A stretch of 64,000 bases of DNA from Theropithecus gelada. Taxonomy: Eukaryota; Chordata; Mammalia; Primates; Cercopithecidae. The translations under genes were made by a program, and so were the position numbers. The notes under the pieces were generated by a model. It did no database searches. It was given only the letters and a program-made list of their open reading frames with translations, and had not been told where the DNA came from. Shown here piece by piece: positions 1 to 11,758 of the stretch. Numbering within the stretch: position 1 is the first letter of the stretch; every line of letters begins with the position of its first letter. The stretch lies in assembly GCF_003255815.1 (NCBI RefSeq), contig NC_037669.1, positions 136,177,558-136,241,557 on the forward strand. The letters are read 5' to 3'.

Positions 1-321
1 CAACAACTGGAGTATTAGATAAAGGTATACAGGAGCTCTGTGTACTATTTCTGAAAATTTTATGTAAATTTGCATGTCCAAGGTTTTTTTAAATGGATAG
101 TGTTTTGTTACATGAAATAGTATACTTACTACTCTGGAAATAGATTCCCTATCAGGCCAGTTCTGCCATACTAGTGTGGCAATTCACATATTTGTAATAT
201 TTGCGCAAGTTATCTCATCCAACTAATCCTAAATATCCTAAAGAGAGAAAATACTAATACAGTATGAGTCACAAACAGAATAAAATATAAGTAAGCTTTC
301 AAAACAAATTTGCTGACATAC

Positions 322-436
322 CTGCATGCCATAGCAAATTCCAAGAACAGGCTTGCCAATAGTGAATATTGCTGGATCAAACCAGGGAGCATCTTCAGCA
401 TACACAGAATTAGGTCCTCCAGAGATGATAATAGCA
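322..436 (-). CDS. GMPS: GMPS coding exon 3 (residues 70-108, GATase nucleophile)
   Basis: This 115-nt exon supplies the last base of codon 70 (Arg, split CG|T) and residues 71-108. It begins AIIISGGPNS and ends GICYGMQ in phase 0. The acceptor reads ...cacag and the donor gtatgtc. The segment belongs to the class I glutamine amidotransferase domain. SGGPNS forms part of the oxyanion-hole region, and the Cys in GICYG is residue 104 by my count, the nucleophile that hydrolyses glutamine to release ammonia. The matching His/Glu of the triad lie in later exons outside the window. The frame is intact, so this is a functional gene exon and not a processed copy. Longer open frames across the exon on the same strand are out of phase with it. 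Confidence 0.95.
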
Positions 437-777
437 CTGTGATTTAAGGAACAATCAGTGAAGAATCTCTGTTAATCTTTACACAAGGTCTATGCCCTCT
501 CTCCCTTGTGCCACTGAGGGAAACAACACAGATTCAGAAATTTTGTTGTTTTTGGTAGAATGTAGCAAATTCTAATTATATCACAGCGATTTACCATCCT
601 ACACAGTTTAATTATTTTTACTGTACTTTACTGCAATGTTTAGAAGTCTATCAAGCATTTACTTGTTAATAAGCACAAACTTCCAAATAGATAATACCAA
701 TGTTTTTACCTGTGATATTTAGCATGGATTTGTTTTACTTGTTTCCTTATCAGTGGAAGAAGTACATAAGAATTCTG

Positions 778-1072
778 GGCCGGGCGCGGTGGCTCAAGCC
801 TGTAATCCCAGCACTTTGGGAGGCCGAGACGGGCGGATCACGAGGTTGGGAGATCGAGACCATCCTGTCTAACACGGTGAAACCCCGTCTCTACTAAAAA
901 TACAAAAAACTAGCCGTGCGTAGTGGCGGGCGCCTGTAGTCCCAGCTACTCGGGAGGCTGAGGCAGGAGAATGGCGAGAACCCAGGAGGCGGAGCTTGCA
1001 GTGAGCCGAGATCGCGCCACCGCACTCCAGCCTGGGCGACAGAGCGAGACTCCATCTCCAAAAAAAAAAAAA
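778..1072 (+). mobile_element. Alu SINE, full length, young Y-type
   Basis: Starts GGCCGGGCGCGG and ends in an A-tail. It carries 'caagcctg' and 'gagacgggcgg'. It is flanked by the target-site duplication AGAATTCTGG. Confidence 0.95.
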
Positions 1073-1925
1073 GAATTCTGGAGATGGTGAAAACACGGGT
1101 CTTCTCAGAGCCTAGCAGGTCACAGAACAACTGAAGGTATTATGAAGGCCCTGGGTAGCTCAGAGCAAAATACTCTACAACAAAAGACGGCAGAATAGAA
1201 AGTATAAATTACCTAACTTTGCCTGTTTACAGCATCCACCATCCCCAGCAATTTTCCCTAAGCCCAGGAAAGGGAGCTAATAACAATTCTGCCCCACATG
1301 CCCTGCTCTCAGAAATCAGGCCAGTAGTATAATTTAGCTACCTTACAATTTGCAGAGCATGGGTTAACTTGGGAGTCAAACTACTACACTAAGGGAAAAC
1401 TCCAAAATGAGGCCTATGTTCCTCTCCTGGCCATTAATACATCTACACTGGCCATCAGTATTCACTCAAAAAATTTAAACATTTTAATATCAGGAATTTC
1501 ACAAAAATTCAGATTTCTGGATTTTCTTTAGGGAAAAAAGAATCTGGAAACACTGGGCCTTCACTCCTGTATAACTACAACCAACTGGAATCATAAAGAG
1601 GCTTGCACCTTCAAGCTGCACATGCTCTCCAGTTTGCCACACATGCCCACTCACATAATAAAGGTATACTTAGTCCCTTTATTCAATTTAAGGTACTCTC
1701 TAACTCATTTTGAGTTTGCAGATAAATCTGTTTCATCTGTATTTCAAAGAAAAAGGCATTGTAAAATCTAATCAAAATTTACTTACAAATTTGGATTGCA
1801 ACACACTTTTTAATTAGTCGTTCCCTGTCATACAAAAATATACAAAGTATATTGCTAGATTTATAATACATCCAGAAGAATAATATGACATAAGTCAAAT
1901 TTATTTTTTTTTTAAATCTCAGTAA

Positions 1926-2100
1926 AGCTGGGCATGGAGGCTCACACCTGTAATCATAGCACTTTGGGAGACAGAGATGAGCAGACTGCTTGAGCCCAGG
2001 AGTTCAAGACCAGCCTGGGCAATATGGCAAAACCCCATGTCTACAAAAAATTTAAAAAAATAAAAAACAAAACAGTGAGAGAGAAAAAAAAAAAAAAAAA
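1926..2100 (+). mobile_element. Alu left-monomer (FLAM/AluJ-like) fragment
   Basis: Diverged left arm only ('agctgggcatggaggctcac' to 'tctacaaaaaa'), followed by a long A-rich tail. Confidence 0.8.
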
Positions 2101-2351
2101 CACAAAACTGTGAGCTAGGTCATTTTTTTAAAAAACAGCAATTTCAATGAGCTCAAAAGCACCTTTTGAACTTTGTATGAGCAACCTGAGACATGGTAAA
2201 CATTTGCCAGCATGTGTCCTGCAAAAGAGAGATGGATGACAACCTATTCAGATGATAAATAAGAGATATTTAAGATAACAATTCTAAAGGGAAATGTGGT
2301 TACCCCTAAGGGTAGATCTATAACCTAACTCCTTAAAAATATAGAAGCTAA

Positions 2352-2655
2352 GGCTGGGTGCAGTGGCTCACACCTGTAATCCCAGCACTTTGGGAGGTCG
2401 AGGCGGGCGGATCACGAGGTCAGGAGATTGAGACCATCCTGGCTAACATGGTGAAACCCTGTCTCTACTAAAAATACAAAAAATTAGCCAGGCGTGGTGG
2501 TGTGTGCCTGTAGTCCCAGCTACTTGGGAGGCTGAGACAGGAGACTGGCGTGAACCCAGCAGGCAGAGCTTGCAGTGAGCTGAGATCGCGCCACTGCACT
2601 CCATCCAGCCTGGCAACAGAGTGAGACTCCGTCTCAAAAAAAAAAAAAAAAAAAC
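2352..2655 (+). mobile_element. Alu SINE, full length
   Basis: Both arms are present, from 'ggctgggtgcagtggctcac' to an A-tail of about 20 bases. Confidence 0.93.
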
Positions 2656-3046
2656 CAAAACAAACAGAAGCTGAAATTCTATAAAACATACTTAATAACC
2701 AAGACCTCTAGATTCTATTATATTATGTTTAGTTTCACAAAGGATAACCACCATGGGACTGCCTAGTACTCCTTAATCTGCTTAATAACTCAAGGATATA
2801 AGATTCTTAGTGCTAGTAAAAAAAACAAAAAACTCATGGACTTAGTTAAGGATAAAACTCAAGCAGTACTTAAACCAATTATGAACGTCTTATTTCAACA
2901 AATCTTTAAAAGCTAATCACTCTTTGAGCCTTCCATTTCTACCCTGCTATTTTGAAAATAACTTGCAATTACAAGGCCCAATAAGCCATAATTCATTCCA
3001 AATACCAATTTTATGTACCAGGCAGATCAAGTTTCTAAAAATAGAT

Positions 3047-3360
3047 GGGCCACATGGGGTGGCTCACGCCTGTAATCCCAGCAGTTTGGGAGGCTTGAGG
3101 CGGGCAGATTACTTTAGGTCAGGAGTTCAAGACCAGCCTGGCCAACATGGCAAAACTCCATCTCACCTAAAAATAAAAAAATTAACCAGGTGTGCCAGCA
3201 CCTGCCTGTAATCCCAGCTACTCGGGAGGCTGAGGCAGTAGAATCTGCCAGGTTGAACCTGGGAGGCAGAGGCTGCAGTGAGCCGAGATCACACCACTGC
3301 ATTCCAGCCTCAGCGACAGAGTGAAACTCCATCTCAAAAAAGTAATAATAATAACAAAAA
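3047..3360 (+). mobile_element. Alu SINE, full length, diverged
   Basis: Starts 'gggccacatggggtggctca' and ends in an AAT-rich tail. Several small indels suggest an AluS-age copy. Confidence 0.88.
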
Positions 3361-3461
3361 TAAGTAGGTTAAGATGTCTCTCATGTCACAAGATGTTCTA
3401 GAAAAGGGGTGGTCAAATAGTTATTTCTGCAGAAAGGATTACAGTAATAAAAGCCACAGTG

Positions 3462-3760
3462 GGCCGGGCGCGGTGGCTCACGCCTGTAATCCCAGCACTT
3501 TGGGAGGCCGAGGCGGGCGGATCACGAGGTCAGGAGATCGAGACCATCCTGGCTAACACGGTGAAATCCCGTCTCTACTAAAAATGCAAAAAAAAATTAG
3601 CCGGGCGAGGCGGCGGGCGCCTGTAGTCCCAGCTACTCGGGAGGCTGAGGCAGGAGAATGGCGTGAACCCGGGAGGCGGAGCTTGCAGTGAGCCGAGATC
3701 GCGCCACTGCACTCCAGCCTGGGGGACTAAGCGAGACTCTGTCTCAAAAAAAAAAAAAAA
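3462..3760 (+). mobile_element. Alu SINE, full length, Y-type
   Basis: Starts GGCCGGGCGCGG. It is flanked by the target-site duplication AAGCCACAGTG. Confidence 0.95.
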
Positions 3761-4168
3761 GCCACAGTGATATAGTTCCTATTCTCCTGCTACATAAGGG
3801 AAATTTGAGGTACAAACTGAACCTAGACACTGTTTATGATCAAGTGACATGAAACCCATTAGATTTCTCTCGCCAAGTATTCAGCTATCCTATTCTAGTA
3901 TCTATTTAGTCTGTTACTTTGCTGGGGATTTTTCATTTGTTTTGGGTGAGGGGAATGATGGAGCTCTGATCTGACAGAGAGCCATTCAGATTTATCACAA
4001 AGTTTTTTGATCCCTCTAAAAAACTAGTTCTTACTGGTAAATAGTCAGCTGAATTAGATAAACTCAAGGGTCCCTTATTACTCTAAAATTCCATAGTTTA
4101 AAAGAGAGAGTCATTTTTTATCTGTATCCTAACACTAGAGCAGAATTAAATTTAAACCCGCCTTTTCT

Positions 4169-4463
4169 TTTTTTTTTTTTTGAGACGGAGTCTTGCTCTG
4201 TCGCCCAGGCTGGAGTGCAGTGGCCGGATCTCAGCTCACTGCAAGCTCCGCCTCCCGGGTTCACGCCATTCTCCCGCCTCAGCCTCCCGAGTAGCTGGGA
4301 CTACAGGCGCCCGCCACTTCGCCCGGCTAGTTTTTTGTATTTTTTAGTGGAGACGGGGTTTCACCGTGTTAGCCAGGATGGTCTCGATCTCCTGACCTCG
4401 TGATCCACCCGTCTCGGCCTCCCAAAGTGCTGGGATTACAGGCTTGAGCCACCGCGCCCGGCC
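4169..4463 (-). mobile_element. Alu SINE, full length, young monkey Y-type
   Basis: Oligo-T at left and 'gcgcccggcc' at right. It carries the cercopithecid-type 'gtggccggatctc' and 'caggcttgag'. Target-site duplication is TAAACCCGCCTTTTCT. Confidence 0.95.
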
Positions 4464-4750
4464 TAAACCCGCCTTTTCTAATTTCTAATTCACTCTACTT
4501 CAGAGCCAAAATATCACAGGATAATGCACACATGTCTGTGAAGTCTTTAAAAGTTCTTTTAACCACTTTCACACTAGAAAGATAATTCTTTTAAGAAAAA
4601 TAAAATTTTAAATTTTGGGAGAAACATAGTACATCTAATATTAAAGTTTAAAAGCCAATTAAGGACATAAACTACAGTTGCTTGCTTCCACATAACAGTC
4701 TTAATCTAAGAAAAAACAGCAATTAAAAAAAAATTAAAAAGCGTGACATT

Positions 4751-5040
4751 GGCCGGGCACAGTGGCTCACGCTGGTAATCCAGCACTTTGGGAAACTAAG
4801 CAGGCGGATCACCTGAAGTCAGGGGTTCGAGACTAGCCTGGACAAGATGGTGAAACCCATTCTGTACTAAAACTACAAAAATTAGCCAGGTGTGGTGGCA
4901 TGCGCCTGTAGTTCCAGCTACTCCAGAGGCTGAGGCAGGAGCATCGCCTGAATCCAGCAGGTGGAGGTTGCAGTGAGCCAAAATCGTGCCACTGTACTTC
5001 AGCCTGGGTAACAAAGTGAGACTCTGTCTCAAAAAAAAGA
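4751..5040 (+). mobile_element. Alu SINE, full length
   Basis: Runs from 'ggccgggcacagtggctcac' to an A-tail, with moderate divergence. A flanking GCGTGACATT / AGCATGACATT pair looks like a decayed target-site duplication. Confidence 0.92.
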
Positions 5041-5577
5041 AAGCATGACATTAACCAAAAATAGCGGTTAAAGGAAGAAATGATATAAGCTGGCTGTTAT
5101 TTTGACTAGTTCTAAGGGTACAAGCTGTCAAAATTAGCCCGTATATTAGATTTAAGAAATCTTCTCCATACTTTGGAAACTAGTCTATTGGGACAGGAAG
5201 CAAAAACACTTATTGTACACAGATTTCTTCCCTTTGGAGTATTCTAGCCAACTTCCTACTTTCCTTTGATAAAATGCTTTTGGGTAAATGAATGAATGAC
5301 CACAACAGCTACATCTAACTCTGACCCACAAATCCTATAAAACATAAAATACTCAAAAGATAATAAGTTCTTTCAACTGTGCAATTAAAATTAATCCCTT
5401 TAAACTGAAAGCTTAAATTTTTCCTTTTTCTCCCCAAATCAGAGCCATGGGAAATCACTCATAAAACCATTCCATATCTTATTTTCGTAGAAAAATTCAG
5501 TGCTCAAGCAAATTAATAATAAAATATTCCACAATCTAAGTTCAACCTCCTCATAAAAAGATTAGTGAAAAGCCTAC

Positions 5578-5759
5578 CGGAATCCTTGTTCTTTTATAGC
5601 AAATGCTGGTGTTTCCAAGGGGAAAATTTCAGACTGCACGAACAGTTCCCTCACTCTTCGGTCTATGACTTTCCCGTACTGAGCACCAGCATCCAGAATG
5701 ACAACAGCTCCTTCATAGTGGTGGTGGCCATCCTTAAGGTCTCCTCCAGCATTCTCCAG
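5578..5759 (-). CDS. GMPS: GMPS coding exon 2 (residues 10-70)
   Basis: This 182-nt exon follows acceptor ttgcag and ends CG|gtaggct, leaving two bases of the Arg70 codon. It begins LENAGGDLKDG and ends AIKEQGF. From about residue 26 the sequence EGAVVILDAGAQYGKVIDRR starts the class I glutamine amidotransferase fold. The first strand and the GAQYG loop are hallmarks of guaA-type GMP synthases. Upstream is a short polar leader (residues 10-25) with a GHHHYEG stretch. As I remember the human protein, this exon is identical to it. A plus-strand open frame over the same bases is a shadow. Confidence 0.96.
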
Positions 5760-6043
5760 CTGCAAATATCAATACAAATACAAAGTCTTAATTATGAAAA
5801 TTAAAGCTACAGTACTTAAAAAAATAAATTAATGATCACTGTCAGCTCCAAAAAAACACAGGAATGAAAACTTAGGACTTTATGAGTTACCAATTCAAAA
5901 TACCCCTTTTAAAGGGAAGATTTTAATATATATCCATGCATGGGCATATATTAAACACTTAAACTTAATAAATGCTACCATTTATTGACTATGTAATATA
6001 GTGATCGTCTGTATATATATATACCTTATATACATGACCTAAT

Positions 6044-6181
6044 GGTAGGATGAGCATACAATCCAGCTGTGCCAAAATATAGTCCTGGTTTATGTTCCTT
6101 ATATGGACATTATTATTAACAGTGCATTCTTTCAATCTCAAAGTGTCCCAGTTTGGACAATAAATTATTTGGTCACCCTAT
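6044..6181. mobile_element. Possible MITE-like DNA transposon remnant
   Basis: The left end 'aggatgagcatac' and right end 'ggtcaccctat' are imperfect inverted copies of a GGTGACCATA-like terminus that I associate with old hAT-type elements. The family assignment is uncertain. Confidence 0.35.
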
Positions 6182-6350
6182 CAATAGTCACAACATTTTT
6201 ATGAGGGATATATACTGATGGGGAAACTAAAAGTTTGATGCCAGAGTATAAGCACGGCCTAATTCACTGTGTTAGGATTTTTTTGTATTATCTGAGGAAA
6301 ATGATATATGCATCTAACTCATAACACTAAGATTTTAAAAAGGCCTTTTA

Positions 6351-6650
6351 GGCCAGGTGCAGTGGCTCACGCCTGTAATCCCAGCAATTTGGGAGGCCAA
6401 GGCAGGTGGATTACCTGAGGTGAGGAGTTCAAGACCAGCCTGGCCAACATGGTGAAACTCTGTCTCTACTAAAAATATGAAAAATTAGTTGGGCGTGGTG
6501 GTGGGCACTGTAATCCCAGCTACTGGGGAGGCTGAGGCAGGAGAATCGCTTGAACCCAGGAGGCAGAGGTTGCAGTGAGCTGAGATCACGCCACTGCACT
6601 CTAGCCTGGGCAACAAGCGAAATTCTGCATCAAAAATAAAAAAAAATAAA
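6351..6650 (+). mobile_element. Alu SINE, full length
   Basis: Runs from 'ggccaggtgcagtggctcac' to an A-rich tail with interspersed T; AluS-like. Confidence 0.93.
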
Positions 6651-6659
6651 AAGACTTTT

Positions 6660-6930
6660 TAAATCTAATCGCTGTCAGGTATACATGGATACACTTTTCA
6701 GGAAGGTTAATTTGGCAAAATGTCAAGTTGCTAACTGAAATATACTGAAATACTTACCTGGAAGATGTTTCAAAATAATGCAAAAGTAGGTGGCTATGGA
6801 TGAAACAAGATTGCTCAGGTACTAAAATCACTGAAGCTGGGTGATAGGTACATTAAGTTCATTGTACTAATCTGGTCTCTATCCTGGATTTTTTGTTTGT
6901 TTGCTTTTTTATTTTGTATATTTTAAATTT
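6660..6930 (+). mobile_element. Old L1 3'-end-like sequence
   Basis: 'gggtgataggtacattaagttcattgtac' wording resembles L1M 3' UTRs ('tgggtacat...attcattatac'). It is interrupted by the next Alu. Weak assignment. Confidence 0.35.
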
Positions 6931-6943
6931 TACATAAACTCTT

Positions 6944-7247
6944 GGCCAGGTGCGGTGGCGCAAGCCTGTAATCCCAGCACTTTGGGAGGCCGAGACGGGC
7001 AGATCACGAGGTCAGGAGATCGAGACCAACCTGGCTAACCCAGTGAAACCCCGTCTCTACTAAAAAATACAAAAAATTAGCCGGGCGAGGTGGCGGGCGC
7101 CTATAGTCCCAGCTACTTGGGAGGCTGAGGCAGGAGAATGGCATAAACCCAGGAGGCGGAGCTTGCAGTGAGCCGAGATCCGGCCACTGCACTCCAGCCT
7201 GGGCGACAGAGCAAGACTCCGATTCAGAAAAAAAAACAAAAAAACTC
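6944..7247 (+). mobile_element. Alu SINE, full length, young monkey Y-type
   Basis: Has 'caagcctg', 'gagacgggcaga' and 'gatccggccactgcac', the combination also seen at 32596 and 61918. Confidence 0.94.
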
Positions 7248-7670
7248 TTAAGTTTCTGTGTACCCTGGAAATCCACTTATAGGAAGCATATACAGTATAA
7301 TGCCACTTAAATATGGCTTGTATAAAAGTGTAAAAGTCTGTATGCATGCATAAAAAAGGAAGAGTATGGCTGGACATACACCAAAATATTAACAGAGAGA
7401 TGAAGTAGTTCATCTAAGTAATGGAACTATACGTGATTTTCTATTTTTATTTCCTTACACTCTTCAATATGTCCTAAATGTTTACAATAAACATATTAAG
7501 GGAGGTTTTCTCCCTCTAGTTGTAAAATTTGCACATAAAAACCTTAAGTCAATCCTTTAGCCACTTGTGTAATCTTTTCCACCCTTCATCCCTTCTCCAT
7601 TTATCTGCAAAAAATAAATGCAGGCCTCACCTACAACACCATTATTCCTTCTGCTGCAAAAAGGAACAAG

Positions 7671-7963
7671 CGTTCAGGCATGGTAGCTCACACCTGTAAT
7701 CCCAGCATTTTCAGAAGCCGAGGCAAGCGGATCACCTGAGGTCAGGAGTTCAAGACCAGCCTGACTAACACGGAGAAACCCTGTAATTTTAGAATACAAA
7801 ATTAGCCAGGCATTGTGCTGGGCGCCTATAATCCCAGCTATTCGGGAGGCTGAGGCAGGAGAATCACTTGAACCCAGGACGTGGAAGTTGCCATGAGCCA
7901 AGATTGCACCATTGCACTTCAGCCTGGGCAACAAGAGTGAAACTCCATCTCAAAAAAAAAAAA
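7671..7963 (+). mobile_element. Alu SINE, full length, diverged
   Basis: Starts 'gttcaggcatggtagctcac'. Flanked by AAAGGAACAAGC on both sides (target-site duplication). Confidence 0.92.
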
Positions 7964-8147
7964 GGAACAAGCAAGTCAGTCATCTACATAGAAGGATTTG
8001 TGAGAGACCCAATCCGGTGCCAGAAGAAATTACTCAGGTCATAGAAATGAAGGTTTTGGTCACACGAATATGCAATAATGTAGAAAAGTAAGATCACAGA
8101 ACAAACTAAAACTTTGTCCTTTCAGACCTTTACCCTTAGCGTTACTG

Positions 8148-8148
<1 letters not shown>

Positions 8149-8197
<49 letters not shown>
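8149..8197. repeat. (CA)n dinucleotide microsatellite
   Basis: About 24 CA units with one AAAC interruption. Confidence 0.95.
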
Positions 8198-9597
8198 TCT
8201 TTGTGGATTTTCTCTATAATTCCTTAATCTTAACTTTTTTTTTTTTTAATTATACTTTAAGTTCTAGGGTGCATGTGCACAACGTGCAGGTTTGTTACAT
8301 ATGTATACTTTTGCCATGTTGCTGTGGTGCACCCACCAACTCATCAGCACCCATCAACTTGTCATTTACATCAAGTATAACTCCCAATGCCATCCCTCCC
8401 CTCTCCCACTTCCCCATAATAGGCCCCGGTGTGTGATGTTCCCCTTCCCAAGTCCAAGTGATCTCATTGTTCAATTTCCACCTATGAGTGAGAACATGGG
8501 GTGTTTGGTTTTCTGTTCTTGCAATAGTTTGCTCAGAATGATGGTTTCCAGCTGCATCCATGTCCCAACAAAGGACATGAACTCATCCTTTTTTATGGCT
8601 GCATAGTATTCCATGGTGTATATGTGCCACATTTTCTTAATCCAGTCTGTCACTGATAGACACTTGGGTTCATTACAAGTCTTTGCTATTGTGAATAGTG
8701 CCGCAATAAACATATGTGTGCATGTGTTTTTATAGCAGCATGATTTATAATCCTTTGGGTATATACCCAGTAATGGGATGGCTGGGTCATATAGTATTTC
8801 TAGTTCTAGATCCTTGAGGAATCGCCATACTGTTTTCCACAATGGTTGAACCAGTTTACAACCCCACCAACAGCATAAAAGTGTTCCTATTTATCCACAT
8901 CGTCTCCAGCACCTGTTGTTTCCTGACTTTTTAATGATTACCATTCTAACTGGTGTGAGATGGTATCTCATTGTGGTTTTGATTTGCATTTCTCTGATGG
9001 CCAGTGATGAAAAGCATTTTTTCATGTGCCTGTTGGCTATAGGCATGTCTTCTTTTGAGAAATGTCTATTCATATCCTTTGCCCACTTTTTGATGGGGTT
9101 GTTTTTTTCTCGTAAATTTGTTTGAGTTCTTTGTAGGTTCTGGATATTAGCCCTTTGTCAGATGAGTAGATTGCAAAAATTTTCTCCCATTCTGTAGGTT
9201 GCCTGTTCACTCTGATGGTAGTTTCTTTTGCTGTGCAGAAGCTCTTTAGTTTAATTAGATCCCATTTGTCAATTTTGGCTTTTGTTGCCATTGCTTTTGG
9301 TGTTTTAGACATGAAGCCCTTGCCCATGCCTATGTCCTGAATGGTATTACCTAGGTTTTCTTCTAGGGTTTTTATGGTATTTGGTCTAACATTTAAGTCT
9401 CTAATCAATCTTGAATTAATTTTCATGTAAGGAGTAAGGAAGGGATCCAGTTTCAGCTTTCTACTTATGGCTAGCCAATTTTCCCAGCACCATTTATTAA
9501 ATAGGGAATCCTTTCCCCATTTCTTGTTTTTGTCAGGTTTGTCAAAGATCAGATGGTTGTAGATGTGTGGTATTATTTCTGAGGGCTCTGTTCTGTT

Positions 9598-10413
9598 TCA
9601 TTGGTCTATATCTCTGTTTTGGTACCAGTACCATGCTGTTTTGGTTACTGTAGCCTTGTAGTATAGTTTGAAGTCAGGTAGCGTGATGCCTCCAGCTTTG
9701 TTCTTTTGACTTAGGATTGTCTTGGAGATGTGGGCTCTTTTTTGGTACCATATGAACTTTAAAGCAGTTTTTTCCAATTCTGTGAAGAAAGTCATTGGTA
9801 GCTTAATGGGAATGGCATGGAATCTATAGATTACCTTGGACAGTATGGCTATTTTCACGATATTGATTCTTCCTATCCATGAGTATGGAATGTTCTTCCA
9901 TTTGTGTCCTTTTATTTCACTGAGCAGTGGTTTGTAGTTCTCCTTGAAGAGGTCCTTTACATCCCTTGTAAGTTGGATTCCTAGGTATTTTATTCTCTTT
10001 GAAGCAATTGTGAATGGAAGTTCATTCATGATTTGGCTCTCTGTTTGTCTGTTACTGGTGTATACGAATGCTTGTGATTTTTGCACATTGATTTTGTATC
10101 CTGAGACTTTGCTGAAGTTGCTTATCACTTTAAGGAGATTTTGGGCTGAGATGATGGGGTTTTCTAAATATATAATCATGTCATCTGCAAACAGGAACAA
10201 TTTGACTTCTTCTTTTCCTAACTGAATACCCTTTATTTCTTTCTCTTGCCTGATTGCCCTAGCCAGAACTTCCAACACTATGTTGAATAGGAGTGGTGAG
10301 AGAGGGCATCCCTGTCTTGTGCCAGTTTTCAAAAGGAATGCTTCCAGTTTTTGCCCATTCAGTATGATATTGGCTGTGGATTTGTCATAAATAGCTCGAG
10401 CAAACACATTCAA
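9598..10413 (-). pseudogene. L1 ORF2 reverse-transcriptase fragment (minus part)
   Basis: The frame begins at the inversion joint and encodes the palm region of the LINE-1 reverse transcriptase with TRQGCPLSPLLFN and LFADDMI motifs, continuing through LPDFKLYYKATV. It stops early after the QNRDIDQ segment because of a nonsense change. It lacks the endonuclease domain and the first part of the reverse transcriptase, so it cannot act alone. Confidence 0.92.
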
Positions 10414-11302
10414 AAGCTAGCAGAAGGCAAGAAATAACTAAGATCAGAGCAGAACTGAAGGAGATAGAGACACAAAAAAACCTCCAAAAAATCAATGAAT
10501 CCAGGAGCTGGTTTTTTGAAAAGATCAACAAAATTGATAGACCGCTAGCAAGACTAATAAAGAAGAAAAGAGAGAAGAATCAAATTGACGCAATAAAAAA
10601 TGATAAAGGGGATATCACCACTGACCCCACAGAAATACAAACTACCCTCAGAGAATACTATAAACACCTCTACGCAAATAAACTAGAAAACCTAGAAGAA
10701 ATGGATAATTTCCTGGACACTTACACCCTCCCAAGACTAAACCAGGAAGAAGTTGAATCCCTGAATAGACCAATAGCAGGCTCTGAAATTGAGGCAATAA
10801 TTAATAGCCTACCAACCAAAAAAAGTCCAGGACCAGACGGATTCACAGCCAAATTCTACCGGAGGTACAAGGAGGAGCTGGTACCATTCCTCCTGAAATT
10901 ATTCCAATCAATAGAAAAAGAGGGAATCCTCCCTAACTCATTTTATGAGGCCAACATCATCCTGATACCAAAGCCTGGCAGAGACACAACAAAAAAAGAG
11001 AATTTTAGACCAATATTCCTGATGAACATCAATGGAAAAATCCTCAATAAAATACTGGCAAACTGAATCCAGCAGCACATCAAAAAGCTTATCCACCATG
11101 ATCAAGTGTGCTTCATCCCTGGGATGCAAGGCTGGTTCAACATACGCAAATCAATAAACGTAATCCAGCATATAAACAGAACCAAAGACAAAAACTACAT
11201 GATTATCTCAATAGATGCAGAAAAGGCCTCTGACAAAAATTCAACAGTCCTTCATGCTAAAAACTCTCAATAAATTCAGTATTGATGGAACGTATCTCAA
11301 AA
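10406..11302 (+). pseudogene. L1 ORF2 fragment (inverted plus part)
   Basis: Encodes the stretch between the ORF2 endonuclease and reverse-transcriptase core, including SPGPDGFTAKFYRRYKEELV and IPKPGRDTTKKENFRP. A stop interrupts after ILNKILAN, and a frameshift follows near IDAEKASDK. It ends almost exactly where the minus part begins in a normal L1, so little was lost at the inversion. Confidence 0.92.
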
Positions 11303-11626
11303 TAATCTTAACTTTTTAAAAAATATTTTTAAGCACTACATTATTGCATAAATTTCTCAGACTCAGTCCCATTACTATCTTTACCATTTTTACCAAATCT
11401 AAGTATGCTTTTTTACATTACAGGCGGAGTTCTTGACTTGCATAATCCTAATATGCACAAATTTCAATTACTATGGTTTATACCAAGGTTTAATTACCAG
11501 TCCCCAACAACATAGCTCAAATTTCAGTTATCATACATTACTGTAAGTAATTACATAAAGGACAAACTTCATTGCCAGCTCTTCAGTCCACAAACCACCA
11601 TGTAAATAACAGATGAACATCAGGAT

Positions 11627-11675
11627 CAGTGACCAATCACCTCCCTTCTTTCATTCTATTGGTGATTGGTCACTG
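11627..11675. repeat. Perfect 15-bp inverted repeat (hairpin)
   Basis: Arms CAGTGACCAATCACC (11627-11641) and GGTGATTGGTCACTG (11661-11675) are exact reverse complements separated by 19 bases. They lie inside the DNA transposon. Confidence 0.95.
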
Positions 11676-11758
11676 GACAACAAACAGCCAAGAGTGCAGT
11701 GTGTTGCCTGTCTTACAGTGATAAACCCCAAAGGACTTTTTACAAATACAGATAATCT

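Larger units (their letters stand above)
437..5577 (-). other. GMPS: GMPS intron 2
   Basis: The intron is 5.1 kb, bounded by donor gtaggc after base 5578 and acceptor acag before base 436. It contains seven Alu copies, listed separately. The stretches at 437-777, 1073-1925, 2100-2350, 2660-3045, 3761-4168, 4464-4750 and 5041-5577 show no recognisable gene, RNA or repeat. Confidence 0.85.
8225..11317 (-). mobile_element. L1 (L1PA-type) LINE, 5' truncated with 5' inversion
   Basis: From 8240 to about 10400 the sequence is the reverse complement of an L1 from the middle of ORF2 to the 3' end, with the poly-A seen as oligo-T at 8235-8247. From about 10406 to 11302 it is an upstream part of ORF2 in the opposite (plus) direction. 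This is the layout left by twin priming. Target-site duplications TAATCTTAACTTTTT lie at 8225-8239 and 11303-11317. The minus part encodes 271 uninterrupted ORF2 residues including the reverse-transcriptase FADD motif (10413-9598). The plus part has a 121-residue ORF2 frame (10701-11066). Elsewhere stops break the frame, and the gene is in two orientations, so it is dead. Low divergence suggests a primate-age copy; the subfamily cannot be fixed here. Confidence 0.95.

Noticed and set aside
8149..8197. Possible Z-DNA regulatory element at the CA repeat.
   Set aside because: Ordinary dinucleotide microsatellite in an intron; nothing else supports regulation.
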